DNA of 64,000 nucleotides from Ketobacter alkanivorans (GTDB taxonomy: Bacteria; Pseudomonadota; Gammaproteobacteria; Pseudomonadales; Ketobacteraceae), in contig NZ_CP022684.1 in assembly GCF_002863865.1 (NCBI RefSeq), positions 1,335,001 to 1,399,000 on the forward strand, read 5' to 3'. The position numbers were made by a program, and so were the translations under genes. This document shows positions 9,326 through 19,760 of this stretch, in pieces; position 1 is the first letter of the stretch, and every line of letters starts with the position of its first letter. The notes beneath the pieces are model-generated. The model ran no database searches, was not told the origin of the DNA, and worked only from the letters and a program-made list of their open reading frames with translations.

Positions 9326-11899
9326 CTATTTGTCGAAACGGATACCATCTCCATCCAGCTCTGCACGAATGGTTTCGCCGGGCAGGAACTCCCCGGACAA
9401 TATTGACTGCGCCAGCGGGTTCTCTATTTCACGCTGAATCGCCCGCTTCAGTGGTCGTGCGCCGTACACCGGATCGAAACCGGCCTCAACCAGTTTGGCC
9501 ATCACCCCCTCAGACAGGGTCAGTGCCAGGTCACGATCAGCCAGTCGTTTGCGCAGGTTGGCCAACTGAATTTCGGCAATGCCTCGAATCTGCTCGTTTA
9601 GCAAGGGATGGAACACCACTACCTCGTCGATGCGGTTAATTAATTCAGGACGGAAATGAGTGGCCACGATGTCCATCACTGCAGACTTCATTTGCTCGTA
9701 GTTTTCATCTCCAGCCATGGTCTGAATCACATCTGAGCCCATATTAGAGGTCATCACAATCACCGTATTACGGAAATCCACGGTTCTACCCTGTCCATCC
9801 GTAAGCCGTCCGTCTTCCAACACCTGCAATAGAATGTTAAACACATCGGGGTGCGCTTTTTCTACCTCATCCAGCAAAATAACCGAATAAGGCTTACGGC
9901 GTACGCTTTCGGTCAGGTAGCCGCCCTCCTCGTAACCCACATAGCCGGGAGGCGCACCGATCAAGCGAGCCACCGAGTGCTTCTCCATAAACTCCGACAT
10001 ATCGATGCGAACCAGCGACTCCTCGGTATCAAAGAGGAATGTCGCCAAGGCCTTGCACAACTCCGTTTTACCTACACCAGTAGGGCCAAGGAACAGGAAC
10101 GAACCATTAGGACGATTCGGGTCAGACAATCCAGCCCGAGAACGACGGATCGCGTCGGATACCGCTTTTATGGCCTCATGCTGACCCACAACACGGTGAT
10201 GTAAGGCATCCTCCATTTTCAGGAGTTTTTCACGCTCACCTTCGAGCATTTTGGAAACCGGAATACCGGTCCATTTGGAAACCACCTCGGCAATCTCTTC
10301 CTCGGTGACCTTGTTGCGCAACAACTTCATTTCCATCATTTCAGCCTGAGCTGCCATATCTAGTTGTTTTTCAAGCTCTGGAATGCGCCCATACTGCAGC
10401 TCGGACATTTTGGTCAGATCACCGCTGCGCCGGGCCTGCTCCAAGTCGATTCGTGCTTGCTCCAAGTCCGCCTTGATCTGCTGGCTACCATGGAGGGAGG
10501 CTTTTTCTGCCGTCCACACTTCATCCAGATCGGCGTATTCAAGTTCAATTTTGTCGATATCTTCATTGAGCTTGTCGAGGCGTTTGCGAGAGGCTTCATC
10601 CTCCTCTTTTTTCAACGCTTCACGCTCCATCTTCAACTGAATTAGACGGCGCTCCAGACGATCCAGCTCTTCCGGCTTAGAGTCCATTTCCATACGAATG
10701 CGGCTGGCAGCTTCATCGATGAGATCGATGGCTTTATCGGGCAGTTGCCGATCCGTGATGTAACGCTGTGACAGCTTGGCCGCTTCTACGATGGCAGAAT
10801 CGGTAATGTTAACCCCGTGATGAACTTCGTAACGCTCTTTCAAACCGCGCAGAATCGCAATGGTATCCTCAACGGTGGGCTGATCCACTTGCACCCTTTG
10901 GAAACGGCGTTCCAATGCAGCGTCTTTTTCGATGTACTTTCTGTATTCATCCAGTGTGGTCGCACCCACGCAATGTAACTCACCACGGGCCAGCGCAGGT
11001 TTCAACATATTGCCTGCATCCATCGCGCCTTCGCTTTTGCCAGCGCCCACCATGGTGTGCAGTTCATCAATAAAGAGAATCACACTACCCTCTTCCTTGG
11101 CCAGCTCATTGAGAACGGATTTGAGGCGCTCCTCAAATTCACCTCGATATTTGGCACCCGCCAGCAGTGACCCCATATCCAAGGAAAGCACACGTTTGTT
11201 TTTGAGACCTTCAGGCACCTCACCATTCACCACACGCTGCGCCAAGCCTTCCACTATGGCAGTTTTACCCACACCGGGCTCACCAATAAGCACTGGATTG
11301 TTTTTAGTGCGACGCTGCAATACCTGAATGGTGCGGCGGATTTCATCATCCCGCCCGATAACAGGATCCAGCTTGCCATCGGCGGCACGCTTGGTCAGAT
11401 CCATGGTGTATTTCTCCAGCGCTTGCCGGGACTCTTCTGCATTGGGATCGTTCACTTGTTCACCCCCACGTACTTTCTCGATGGCTGTTTCCAGATCGCG
11501 CTTGGTAACACCCAGTTTTTTGAAAATGGCTCCGGTAACCCCTTTATCCTCCACCATGGCTAACACCACGATTTCACTGGAGATATATTTGTCACCCCGT
11601 TGCTGCGCGTATTTGTCCGCCACATTAAGGATGCGCCCCATGTCATTAGACATGTGAACATCACCATCATGATCCTGAACTTGCGGCAAACGAATCAACT
11701 GTGCCGTAATTTCATCCTTCAACTGACCGACGTTTACGCCAACCTGGGCCAGCAAAGGCTTAATGCTGCCGGAGCTGTCATCCAACATGGCTGACAACAC
11801 GTGCAGCGGCTCGATAAAATTGTGATCCCGGCCCACCGCAATGGACTGAGCATCAGACAGCGCCATTTGCAATTTGCTGGTCAAACGATCAATTCGCAT
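9326..11899 (-). CDS. clpB: ATP-dependent disaggregase chaperone ClpB
   Basis: Hexameric AAA+ chaperone that pulls proteins out of heat-induced aggregates together with DnaK. From ATG 11899 ([11 protein letters not shown]) the protein has 857 residues, the same as E. coli ClpB. Seen in order: N-terminal Clp repeat domain, first AAA+ domain with Walker [10 protein letters not shown], the long coiled-coil middle domain (about 410-525), and second AAA+ domain with GPTGVGKTE and the C-terminal D2-small domain. An in-frame start 18 codons upstream is rejected because GAGGG precedes 11899 and homology begins there. A sigma-32-like promoter lies upstream and a strong terminator downstream. Confidence 0.98.
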   Translation of the reverse strand: MRIDRLTSKLQMALSDAQSIAVGRDHNFIEPLHVLSAMLDDSSGSIKPLLAQVGVNVGQLKDEITAQLIRLPQVQDHDGDVHMSNDMGRILNVADKYAQQRGDKYISSEIVVLAMVEDKGVTGAIFKKLGVTKRDLETAIEKVRGGEQVNDPNAEESRQALEKYTMDLTKRAADGKLDPVIGRDDEIRRTIQVLQRRTKNNPVLIGEPGVGKTAIVEGLAQRVVNGEVPEGLKNKRVLSLDMGSLLAGAKYRGEFEERLKSVLNELAKEEGSVILFIDELHTMVGAGKSEGAMDAGNMLKPALARGELHCVGATTLDEYRKYIEKDAALERRFQRVQVDQPTVEDTIAILRGLKERYEVHHGVNITDSAIVEAAKLSQRYITDRQLPDKAIDLIDEAASRIRMEMDSKPEELDRLERRLIQLKMEREALKKEEDEASRKRLDKLNEDIDKIELEYADLDEVWTAEKASLHGSQQIKADLEQARIDLEQARRSGDLTKMSELQYGRIPELEKQLDMAAQAEMMEMKLLRNKVTEEEIAEVVSKWTGIPVSKMLEGEREKLLKMEDALHHRVVGQHEAIKAVSDAIRRSRAGLSDPNRPNGSFLFLGPTGVGKTELCKALATFLFDTEESLVRIDMSEFMEKHSVARLIGAPPGYVGYEEGGYLTESVRRKPYSVILLDEVEKAHPDVFNILLQVLEDGRLTDGQGRTVDFRNTVIVMTSNMGSDVIQTMAGDENYEQMKSAVMDIVATHFRPELINRIDEVVVFHPLLNEQIRGIAEIQLANLRKRLADRDLALTLSEGVMAKLVEAGFDPVYGARPLKRAIQREIENPLAQSILSGEFLPGETIRAELDGDGIRFDK

Positions 11900-11973
11900 G
11901 GAATACCCTCTTAACTGTGCTTTCGGCGCGATGGCACACTCGCAACGCCACACGCCCTAGTAACTGCTTTACA

Positions 11974-12002
11974 ATTTGGGGGCGTTCCAGGCGCTTTTCA
12001 AG
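11974..12002 (-). promoter_or_regulatory. Sigma-32 (RpoH) heat-shock promoter of clpB
   Basis: The minus strand has CTTGAA (12002-11997), a 14-base spacer, and CCCCAAAT (11981-11974), against the heat-shock consensus CTTGAA and CCCCATnT. It lies about 75 bases before the clpB ATG. RpoH control of clpB is established in E. coli; here it is inferred from the match. Confidence 0.75.
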
Positions 12003-12048
12003 CTTGATGACTGTTTTAGGTGAACAGTTTTAGGGAAATTCAGGAGGA

Positions 12049-12807
12049 CTATTGAGCTGGATCAATCCAGATCAAGGATAACATCCGCCCCGTCACAGGC
12101 TGACGCCGAAAGGAGAAGAAGCGAGTATCGCTATAAGTGCAGTACTCACCACCACCGACTCGATTTATACCCGAGCGAACGAGGCGGTTACGGGCTAACT
12201 CATAGAGATCGCATTGCCAACGCCCCCGCACATTGCTCTGGAAACAATATGCCTGGTCAGGGGAATCGCTTAAAAAGGCCTCACGCACCTCTGCACCCAC
12301 TTCGAATGCTGACTGAGCAATGGCAGGGCCTAACCACACACTTATTTGATGAGGCTTGCAGGCGAACTTTGCAAGGGTAGCTTCCAATACGCCCGCCGCC
12401 AATCCTCGCCAACCGGCATGAGCCAGCGCCACCTCAGCACCATCATTGGCAGCGAAGAACACCGGCAAGCAATCAGCCGTGTGCAGGGTGCAAATTTGCC
12501 CCGCATCGCAACTGTAGACCGCATCACCCTCCCGCTCCAAACCATCTGGCCTGGCTTCAACAACGGCGGTACCATGGACCTGCTTCAACCACTGAGGTTG
12601 CCTCTGCCAATGAAAATACTCTGCCAATGCCTGGCGGCAATTTGCCACCGCCACAGGATCGTCCTCCACGTGATTAGCCGTATTAAAACCGTCATAAGGT
12701 GGCTGGCTTAGATCCCCGGCCCGGGTTGTACACCACGCCCGCACACCGGGTATGTGCCAACCCGGCTGGAGCCATTGCTGTACCTGTTCCTGGGTAAGCA
12801 CATTCAT
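12049..12807 (-). CDS. pgeF: Peptidoglycan editing factor / purine nucleoside phosphorylase-like PgeF (YfiH)
   Basis: Cytosolic YfiH/LACC1-type zinc enzyme. Members cleave or deaminate purine nucleosides, and in E. coli PgeF limits wrong incorporation of serine into peptidoglycan precursors. The metal-site motifs are present: CTLHTADCLPV and LAHAGWRGLAAGV, with the C-terminal CTYSDTRFFSFRR. ATG at 12807 overlaps the rluD stop as TGATG, so I prefer it over the GTG one codon earlier. Length is 252 residues, typical. The pair rluD-pgeF is a common operon. Confidence 0.93.
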   Translation of the reverse strand: MNVLTQEQVQQWLQPGWHIPGVRAWCTTRAGDLSQPPYDGFNTANHVEDDPVAVANCRQALAEYFHWQRQPQWLKQVHGTAVVEARPDGLEREGDAVYSCDAGQICTLHTADCLPVFFAANDGAEVALAHAGWRGLAAGVLEATLAKFACKPHQISVWLGPAIAQSAFEVGAEVREAFLSDSPDQAYCFQSNVRGRWQCDLYELARNRLVRSGINRVGGGEYCTYSDTRFFSFRRQPVTGRMLSLIWIDPAQ

Positions 12808-13766
12808 CACCGATCGCTGGCGGCGTCCTCGCGCAAGACCTTGATCATGGCTTTGAAATCATCCGGCAAGGGCACTTCCCACTCGCAGTATTCACCGGTT
12901 TCAGGGTGTTGCACACCTAATTTTTTGGCGTGAAGCGCTTGGCGTTTAAACTGGCGCAAAGCTTCGATCAGCTCCGAAGTAGCCCCTTTGGGAATGCGCA
13001 AACGCCCACCGTAGGTGGGGTCGCCAAGCAATGGATACTGTGCATGGGCCATATGCACACGTATTTGGTGGGTACGCCCGGTTTCCAACTGCACTCTAAT
13101 ATGAGTATGGGCACGGAAACGCTCGATCAGTCGATAATGGGTAACCGCCGGTTTACCGGAATGGGTGACTGCCTGCCGGGTACGCTGGGTTGGGTGTCGG
13201 CCGATGGGCTGATCCACCATACCGCCCCCTGTCATTACACCAGATGCAATGGCTTCGTACTCACGGAAGGCGGTTTTTTCCTGCAACTGATTAACCAGCG
13301 AAGTATGGGCCTTTAGGGTCTTGGCCACCACTAAAAGACCGGTGGTTTCTTTGTCAATTCGGTGCACGATTCCTGCACGGGGCAATGTTGCCAGTTCCGG
13401 CGCGTGATGCAGCAATGCATTCAGCAAAGTACTGTCCCGGTTGCCCACCGCAGGGTGCACCACCAGCCCTGCGGGTTTATTAATCACCAGCAGATGCTCA
13501 TCCTCATACACAATATCGAGATCAATCGGTTGGGGCTCCCAGCTCTGCTCGGCTTCCAAAACGGCATCGATCACTAGCATTTCGCCGCCGATCACCTTAT
13601 CCCTTGGCTTACGGGTTTGGCCATCGACAGTAAGCTCACCATTCTTGATCCAGCTCTGCAGGCGAGAACGGGAATAATCGGGAAACAGCTCGGCGGCTAC
13701 TTGATCCAGGCGCTGCCCACCGTAATGATCGTCAACCTGGGCGCTGAATTGGATTTGCTGGGACAT
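12807..13766 (-). CDS. rluD: 23S rRNA pseudouridine(1911/1915/1917) synthase RluD
   Basis: Makes the three pseudouridines of helix 69 in 23S rRNA, at the ribosomal subunit interface. The 319-residue protein has an N-terminal S4 RNA-binding domain (RLDQVAAELFPDYSRSRLQSWIKNG region) and the RluA-type catalytic domain with HRIDKETTGL holding the nucleophilic aspartate, followed by GRTHQIRVH. The start ATG 13766 follows GAGAGAG. It is divergent from bamD, the standard arrangement in gammaproteobacteria. Confidence 0.97.
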   Translation of the reverse strand: MSQQIQFSAQVDDHYGGQRLDQVAAELFPDYSRSRLQSWIKNGELTVDGQTRKPRDKVIGGEMLVIDAVLEAEQSWEPQPIDLDIVYEDEHLLVINKPAGLVVHPAVGNRDSTLLNALLHHAPELATLPRAGIVHRIDKETTGLLVVAKTLKAHTSLVNQLQEKTAFREYEAIASGVMTGGGMVDQPIGRHPTQRTRQAVTHSGKPAVTHYRLIERFRAHTHIRVQLETGRTHQIRVHMAHAQYPLLGDPTYGGRLRIPKGATSELIEALRQFKRQALHAKKLGVQHPETGEYCEWEVPLPDDFKAMIKVLREDAASDR

Positions 13767-13854
13767 GGAACTCTCTCGTTGATATCGGGTCGGATATTTT
13801 ACCTCAGATCCAGAGCATTCGCCTGACTTTGCTGTGCAGGTGGCCGAATGTGGC

Positions 13855-13860
13855 TATAAT
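13855..13860 (+). promoter_or_regulatory. Probable -10 box of bamD
   Basis: A perfect TATAAT lies 40 bases before the bamD ATG. No good -35 box is found at 16-18 bases upstream, so the exact promoter is uncertain. Confidence 0.45.
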
Positions 13861-13900
13861 GGCCGACTTCAAGAATTCTAATAGTGGATAAAACGATCCT

Positions 13901-14743
13901 ATGTTGATTTGGCGAACCTTTTTGATTCGACGCCTGTGGTTAAGCCTTCCTTTGATTGCCCTGCTGGCGGCCTGCTCTAGCGCACCGAAAACACCCCAGC
14001 TATCCGAACGCCAGTTCTATGAGGAAGCACAAAAAGCCATTGATGGGAACAACATGAGCCTCGCCATCGAGCGCTTACAGGGCTTGGAATCACGCTACCC
14101 GTTTGGACGCTATGCCTCACAAGCAAAGCTGGATCTGATTTACTGCCACTATCGGGCAATGGACTATGAGGCTTCCGCCGCCACGGCAGAACGCTTTATT
14201 AACACCAACCCCGATCATCCACAGCTGGACTACGCCTATTATATGAAGGGCCTGGCCTCATACAGCGTCGATAGGGGCCTGCTGGAACGCTTCATTCCCA
14301 GCGACTTTACCGAACGGGACATGGGGCCAGCGCGGGAATCCTTCGAGGACTTCAATCGCCTTATCAACCGTTTCCCCAATAGCGTTTACGCCGCCGATGC
14401 CCAGCAGCGCATGGTGTACCTGCGCAACTTGCTGGCAGCCTATGAACTGCGAGCTGCAGAATTCTATATGCGCCGAGGCGCTTACGTTGCCGCTGCCAAT
14501 CGTGGCCGTTACGTGGTGGAAAACTTTGACACCAGCCCATCGGTAGCCGATGCGTTAGTCATTATGGCGGAAGCCTACACTGAGCTGGATCAACTGGATC
14601 TGCGGGACAGCACGGTAACTGTGCTGGAACACAACTACCCCAGCCACCCCAGGCTGGCGAAAACAGGTGGTTTCGAGTACCAGAAAAGCAAACGTGGCCG
14701 TCGTTCACTCGCCAGCGTACTCACCTTCGGATTAGTAAACTGA
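13901..14743 (+). CDS. bamD: Outer membrane protein assembly factor BamD
   Basis: Essential lipoprotein of the BAM complex that, with BamA, inserts beta-barrel proteins in the outer membrane. The signal peptide ends in a lipobox (LLAACSS), so Cys25 would be lipidated. The mature part is the usual array of about five TPR repeats, seen for example in RYPFGRYASQAKLDLIYCHY and RFPNSVYAADAQQRMVYLRN. Length of 280 residues is slightly above the E. coli protein (245), with a basic C-terminal tail (KSKRGRRSLASVLTFGLVN). The gene is divergent from rluD and convergent with nadE, 18 bases apart. Confidence 0.96.
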   Translation: MLIWRTFLIRRLWLSLPLIALLAACSSAPKTPQLSERQFYEEAQKAIDGNNMSLAIERLQGLESRYPFGRYASQAKLDLIYCHYRAMDYEASAATAERFINTNPDHPQLDYAYYMKGLASYSVDRGLLERFIPSDFTERDMGPARESFEDFNRLINRFPNSVYAADAQQRMVYLRNLLAAYELRAAEFYMRRGAYVAAANRGRYVVENFDTSPSVADALVIMAEAYTELDQLDLRDSTVTVLEHNYPSHPRLAKTGGFEYQKSKRGRRSLASVLTFGLVN

Positions 14744-14750
14744 GGTTACG

Positions 14751-14778
14751 GGCCTGCTGGATTACTCTCCGGCAGGCC
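14751..14778. terminator. Stem-loop between bamD and nadE
   Basis: Arms GGCCTGCTGG and CCGGCAGGCC pair with one mismatch around an 8-base loop. It spans the narrow gap between two convergent genes and includes the nadE stop region. There is no clear T-run on either strand, so it may be a weak or Rho-assisted terminator. Confidence 0.4.
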
Positions 14779-16405
14779 ACTTGCAGGTAATAGGGTAGCG
14801 TCGATCCCGCCCAAACGCCCGTGAGGTGATTTTAGTGCCCACCGCAGCCTGACGCCGCTTGTATTCATTCAAATCGACTAACCGCAACACCCGTTGCACC
14901 GTTTCGCGATCGTACCCCTTAGCCACAATCGCATCCGCGCTCAAGTCTCTTTCTACATAGAACTCTAAAATGGCGTCCAGCTCAGGATAGGGCGGCAAGC
15001 TGTCTTCATCTTTCTGATCCGGTGCCAACTCCGCAGAGGGAGGGCGATCAATGACTCGCTGGGGAATGGGCGGGTTATCTGGAGTCAACTTATTGCGGTA
15101 CTCACACAGACGAAATACCAGCGTTTTCGGAACATCCTTCAAGACATCGAAACCACCTGCCATATCCCCATAAAGCGTTGCGTAACCGACAGCCATTTCA
15201 CTCTTATTACCGGTGGTCAGGACGATATAGCGCTTCTTGTTAGACAGCGCCATCAACATCACGCCACGACATCGAGCCTGCAGATTTTCTTCTGTGGTGT
15301 CGCGGGCGGTACCCTCAAAATCAGGCGCTAACGTCTGCATAAAGGCTTCGTACATGGGCTCTATTGGACGAATATGGTAAGGGACACCGAGCGCAGTGGC
15401 CTCTTCTTCAGCATCATCAAGACTCATCTGAGAGGTATATCGGAACGGCATCATCACCGCCTCAACCCGCTCGGCCCCCAAGGCGTCTACCGCTATTGCC
15501 AAGGTCAGCGCTGAATCCACCCCACCAGACAACCCCAATACTGCACCTTTGAAGCCATTCTTGTTAACGTAGTCCTTAACGGCCAGCACCAGCGCGTTGT
15601 AGGCGCTCTGCTCCACTGTTTGATCCGGCTCCACCGACATAGCGAGCGGCTCAATCTCATTGTCGTATCGAAAAGCCACCGGATACAGGCCAGCTTCAAA
15701 AGCCGGAGCCCGGAACACCATCGCTCCATCAGCGTTCACCACAGATGAGCCGCCATCAAACACAAGCTCATCCTGCCCGCCCACCAAATTGGCATAAACA
15801 ATGGGCATATCGCCTTCCCGTGCGCGCTTCTCCAGTAACCCCGCCCGCTCCTGCTCCTTGCCTAAATGGAACGGCGATGCATTGAGATTCAACATCAGTC
15901 GTGCACCAGCATTACGCGCTTGAGTCATGGGGCCGCTATGCCAGATGTCTTCACAAATGGTAATGCCCACCGGTATATCTTTGATCGAAACCACACAAGC
16001 CTGATCCCCAGGCTGAAAGTAACGCTTCTCATCGAACACAAGATAATTGGGTAATTCCTGTTTGTGATATTCTGCAATCAGCTTGCCCTGATGAATAACA
16101 CCGGCCGAATTGTACAGTTTCTCATCAAGCCCTCGAGGATACCCAACCAAAGTATACAAATCACCCGGCAACTGATCACACAGTCGGGCAAGCGCTTTTT
16201 CCACCCGGGTGCGGATACTGGCACGGAACAGGAGGTCTTCTGGGGGGTAGCCTGTCAAGGTAAGCTCTGGAAAAACAATCACATCGGCATTGAATTCATC
16301 CTTGGCACGCCGAGCGGCATTTAATATTTGTGTCGCATTCCCGTCGATATCCCCTACCATGAAATCCAACTGCGCTATAATGATGTGTAAATCATTGTTT
16401 TTCAT
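14762..16405 (-). CDS. nadE: Glutamine-dependent NAD+ synthetase
   Basis: Final step of NAD synthesis: amidation of deamido-NAD using glutamine. The 547-residue protein joins an N-terminal nitrilase-type glutaminase domain (catalytic Glu in VFPELTLTGYPPEDLL, Lys, and Cys in GITICEDIWHSG) to a C-terminal synthetase domain with the pyrophosphate loop LGLSGGVDSALTLAIA. This is the long two-domain form, not the short ammonia-dependent E. coli type. It converges on bamD. Confidence 0.96.
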   Translation of the reverse strand: MKNNDLHIIIAQLDFMVGDIDGNATQILNAARRAKDEFNADVIVFPELTLTGYPPEDLLFRASIRTRVEKALARLCDQLPGDLYTLVGYPRGLDEKLYNSAGVIHQGKLIAEYHKQELPNYLVFDEKRYFQPGDQACVVSIKDIPVGITICEDIWHSGPMTQARNAGARLMLNLNASPFHLGKEQERAGLLEKRAREGDMPIVYANLVGGQDELVFDGGSSVVNADGAMVFRAPAFEAGLYPVAFRYDNEIEPLAMSVEPDQTVEQSAYNALVLAVKDYVNKNGFKGAVLGLSGGVDSALTLAIAVDALGAERVEAVMMPFRYTSQMSLDDAEEEATALGVPYHIRPIEPMYEAFMQTLAPDFEGTARDTTEENLQARCRGVMLMALSNKKRYIVLTTGNKSEMAVGYATLYGDMAGGFDVLKDVPKTLVFRLCEYRNKLTPDNPPIPQRVIDRPPSAELAPDQKDEDSLPPYPELDAILEFYVERDLSADAIVAKGYDRETVQRVLRLVDLNEYKRRQAAVGTKITSRAFGRDRRYPITCKWPAGE

Positions 16406-16515
16406 GAATTTTAAACCCTGCTAACCTATGGCTTGCCAAACACTGACAAAATAAGCGCGTATTTTGGGGCAAATCGCCCTCGCGCGCAAAGGCCAAAGCC
16501 ACTGAGGACAAAACC

Positions 16516-16749
16516 ATGATCGTTCGTTTAATCATTTTTATTGCACTGGTAAGCCTGCTGATCCTGGTTTATCGCAAGTTTACCGCCAATAAACAAGCCA
16601 CTCCGCCTGAGGCCGACGCAGCTTCTATGCGCAAGTGCGCTCAGTGCGGTATACACCTGCCTGAATCTGAAGCCTGCACTGAAAACGGAAAGTTCTTTTG
16701 CAGTGACGCCCACCGCCAAGCCTATTTGAATAACAACAAGGATGACTGA
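16516..16749 (+). CDS. PP0621-family small membrane protein
   Basis: A 77-residue protein with one N-terminal membrane helix (LIIFIALVSLLILVYRKF) and a small cysteine motif (CAQCGIHLPES...FFCSDAHRQAY) that resembles a treble-clef metal site. The family is found next to pilS in pseudomonads, as I recall, and has no assigned function. The last 8 bases overlap the start of pilS, so the genes are likely coupled. GAGGAC precedes the ATG. Confidence 0.85.
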   Translation: MIVRLIIFIALVSLLILVYRKFTANKQATPPEADAASMRKCAQCGIHLPESEACTENGKFFCSDAHRQAYLNNNKDD

Positions 16750-18370
16750 CAACACCGCCAACCACGAACTGGCCCTGGAGGAAGTTCGCCAAAATCAATG
16801 GCGATTGCTTCAGGTATACCTGTACTACCGGCTGGTACTGGGCTTCAGCCTTGTGGGTGCCTACATCGTGGAAACCAGCCAGAATAAAAACAGCAGCGGG
16901 CTGAACGAACGGCTGTACTTTGCTGCGGTGATCACCTACCTGGTACTATCCGTACTAAGCCTGCTGATCAATCGCTTGAAAGCAGGCCGCATCAGTATCC
17001 AGATCTTTATGGTCATTATTATCGATATTGTTGCCATAGCTTTACTTGAGTACGCAAACGGAGAAACCAACAGCAATCTCTCCATCCTGCTTGTAGTGAC
17101 CGTAGCTGCCGGCAGTATTTTGGTAGAGGGCAAACTGGCAACATTTTTTGCGGCCGTTGCAACCCTCGCCATACTGTACAAGCAAATTCTTAATGGCGTA
17201 CTGCACGGCAGCTTTAAGCAGGATGATTTTCTACAAAGTGCTTTTATAGGCATTGCCTGTTTTGCCACCTCACTACTTGCTCAGCAAATTGCCAAACGCC
17301 TGCGTGAAAGTGCGGATTTGGCAGGCAGGCAGGCCGAGGATCTCGCAAATCTGGAAGAACTGAATCATCTGATCATCCAACGCATGCGCACAGGCATTGT
17401 TGTTGTCAGTCATGATGAAAGAATCGTGCTTATCAACGAGGCCTGCTGGAAAATGTTTGGGATGCCAGTAATGCGTGGGTTGAACTATCTTGAAAATCTT
17501 TCACCACAGCTGGCAACACAACTGAAGACCTGGCGCTCAGATCCATACAAGCGCACCACCCCCTTCCGCACTCACCCTGCCGGGCCTGAGGTACAAGCCA
17601 ATTTCACCCTAATGGAAACTGGCGACCAATCAAACACGCTTATTTTTGTGGATGACAACACCCGAATGGCGCAGCAGGCGCAACAATTAAAATTGGCCTC
17701 TCTGGGTGGGCTAACCGCCAGTATTGCCCACGAAATAAGAAACCCCCTGGGGGCCATCAGCCATGCCGCGCAGTTGTTACAGGAATCCAACGACCTCAAC
17801 AAAGGCGACGCCCGCCTCAGCGAAATCATCCACCAACACACCATCCGTGCCAACAAGGTGATTGAAAACGTACTGCAGCTATCCCGCCGAAAGCAAGCTG
17901 AACCTGAACTTTTCAACATCTATCAATGGGTGGAAAATTTCATTCGTGAATTCGAATCCACGCAAGATCAAAACTGTAAAATCCAATTCATCTGCAAAAA
18001 GAAAGACCTCCAATTCCGCATCGACCCTTCTCAGATGCAACAAGTGCTTACCAATCTATTTCATAACGGCATTCGCTATAGCGAACAAAACACCGGCAAG
18101 CGCACCCTGACTGTCGTGGCAGATTTCAACATCCAATCAGAACAGCCAACACTGGATGTGATTGATCAAGGCCCCGGTATCGCCAAAGAGCAACAGGATA
18201 AAATCTTTGAGCCGTTCTACACTTCAGAAAAGAGCGGCACAGGTCTGGGGCTGTATATCGCCAGAGAGTTGTGCGAAGCTAATCAAGCCCGCCTTGACTA
18301 CCACACCATTAAGAGTGGCAGCTGCTTTCGTATTACGTTTTCACATCCATCCAGAATAGTGACCATATAA
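16742..18370 (+). CDS. pilS: Type IV pilus sensor histidine kinase PilS
   Basis: Inner-membrane kinase that, in Pseudomonas, senses pilin levels and controls PilR. The 542 residues hold six membrane helices (about 25-185), a PAS-like linker (about 200-310), HisKA with His330 in SIAHEIRNPLGAISHAAQLL, and an HATPase domain with NGIRYSE, DQGPGI and GTGLGLYIA. No receiver domain. It overlaps the PP0621-family gene and is followed two bases later by pilR. Confidence 0.95.
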   Translation: MTDNTANHELALEEVRQNQWRLLQVYLYYRLVLGFSLVGAYIVETSQNKNSSGLNERLYFAAVITYLVLSVLSLLINRLKAGRISIQIFMVIIIDIVAIALLEYANGETNSNLSILLVVTVAAGSILVEGKLATFFAAVATLAILYKQILNGVLHGSFKQDDFLQSAFIGIACFATSLLAQQIAKRLRESADLAGRQAEDLANLEELNHLIIQRMRTGIVVVSHDERIVLINEACWKMFGMPVMRGLNYLENLSPQLATQLKTWRSDPYKRTTPFRTHPAGPEVQANFTLMETGDQSNTLIFVDDNTRMAQQAQQLKLASLGGLTASIAHEIRNPLGAISHAAQLLQESNDLNKGDARLSEIIHQHTIRANKVIENVLQLSRRKQAEPELFNIYQWVENFIREFESTQDQNCKIQFICKKKDLQFRIDPSQMQQVLTNLFHNGIRYSEQNTGKRTLTVVADFNIQSEQPTLDVIDQGPGIAKEQQDKIFEPFYTSEKSGTGLGLYIARELCEANQARLDYHTIKSGSCFRITFSHPSRIVTI

Positions 18371-18372
18371 CA

Positions 18373-19752
18373 ATGAGCCAATATAAAGCACTAATTGTTG
18401 ATGATGAGCCTGATATAAGGGAACTGCTCGATCTGACGCTGTCTCGAATGGACATAGAAACCTTTACCGCAGCCAATATTGATTCTGCTCATGTTGCACT
18501 TGATCAGGAAAAATTTGATCTCTGCATTACCGATATGAACCTGCCAGATGGCAATGGCATTGATTTAGTGAAATACATTCAAGCCAACAACCCTAGCTTG
18601 CCGGTAGCTGTTCTTACCGCCTATGGCAGCATGGAAACGGCCATTACTGCGCTGAAAGCAGGCGCCTTTGACTTTGTATCCAAACCAGTAGATCTTCAAC
18701 GATTGCGGGATCTGGTAAACACCGCTCTCAAATTAAAATTTGAAAAACAGGAGCCTGCCACCGGCGAGACAGACTCACCCATATTGGGCACATCGCCACA
18801 AGTAAGAAAACTACAAGCGCAAATCAAAAAATTGGCGCGCAGCCAGGCTCCAGTCTATATCAGCGGAGAATCAGGAAGCGGCAAAGAGCTGGTGGCCAAA
18901 GAGATACACCGCCTTGGCCCTCGCACAGATGGCCCATTTGTTCCAGTGAATTGCGGCGCCATCCCCAACGAATTGATGGAAAGCGAATTTTTCGGGCACC
19001 GAAAAGGCAGCTTCACCGGCGCCTACGAGGACAAAACAGGCCTATTTCAAGCCGCTCAAGGTGGCACTCTTTTTCTTGATGAAGTGGCAGACCTGCCCAT
19101 GCAAATGCAGGTTAAACTACTGCGGGCAATTCAAGAAAAAGCCGTGCGCCCGGTGGGCTCACAGAAAGAACTTGCCACCGATGTACGCATACTGAGCGCC
19201 ACCCACAAAGATCTAGCCAAACTGGTGGAGCAAGGGGATTTCAGACAGGATCTTTTCTATCGCATTAATGTCATCCAGATGAGCGTTCCTCCCTTAAGAG
19301 AAAGAGGAGAAGACATCATCTTACTGGCCAAGCGGATGCTGCAATCACTGGCCCAGGATTGGGAAATGGAACTGCCAAGCCTGAGCCCAAAAGCCGAAGC
19401 CGCGTTGCAAGAGTACCAATTTCCCGGCAACGTGCGAGAGCTGGAAAATATATTGGAACGCGCCGTTACCCTGTGTGACGATGAAGTCATCACACCCGAG
19501 CACCTGCAACTGCCCACCGATGGCACGCCGGTGGTGAAACCCATAGCAGGAACCAGCCCGGATCATGCCATCCCTGATTTTGTAGAAGGTGACTCTCTAG
19601 AAGAATACCTCACCGACATTGAAAAGCAGGCGATCCTCAAAGCACTGGAAGAAACACGCTGGAACCGCACTGCAGCAGCGAAAAAGCTCGGTATGAGTTT
19701 TCGCTCGCTGCGCTATCGTCTGAAAAAGCTGGGACTTGATACCGACGACTAG
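18373..19752 (+). CDS. pilR: Sigma-54-dependent response regulator PilR
   Basis: NtrC-family activator of the major pilin gene in pseudomonads. The 459 residues contain a receiver (acid pocket DDE at 10-12, phospho-acceptor Asp54 in CITDMNLPDG), an AAA+ domain with Walker A GESGSGKE, the sigma-54-contact loop as GSFTGA, and a C-terminal Fis-type helix-turn-helix (NRTAAAKKLGMSFRSLRYRLKKLG). GSFTGA in place of GAFTGA is a common variant. The gene follows pilS by two bases. Confidence 0.96.
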   Translation: MSQYKALIVDDEPDIRELLDLTLSRMDIETFTAANIDSAHVALDQEKFDLCITDMNLPDGNGIDLVKYIQANNPSLPVAVLTAYGSMETAITALKAGAFDFVSKPVDLQRLRDLVNTALKLKFEKQEPATGETDSPILGTSPQVRKLQAQIKKLARSQAPVYISGESGSGKELVAKEIHRLGPRTDGPFVPVNCGAIPNELMESEFFGHRKGSFTGAYEDKTGLFQAAQGGTLFLDEVADLPMQMQVKLLRAIQEKAVRPVGSQKELATDVRILSATHKDLAKLVEQGDFRQDLFYRINVIQMSVPPLRERGEDIILLAKRMLQSLAQDWEMELPSLSPKAEAALQEYQFPGNVRELENILERAVTLCDDEVITPEHLQLPTDGTPVVKPIAGTSPDHAIPDFVEGDSLEEYLTDIEKQAILKALEETRWNRTAAAKKLGMSFRSLRYRLKKLGLDTDD

Positions 19753-19760
19753 AATCCATT

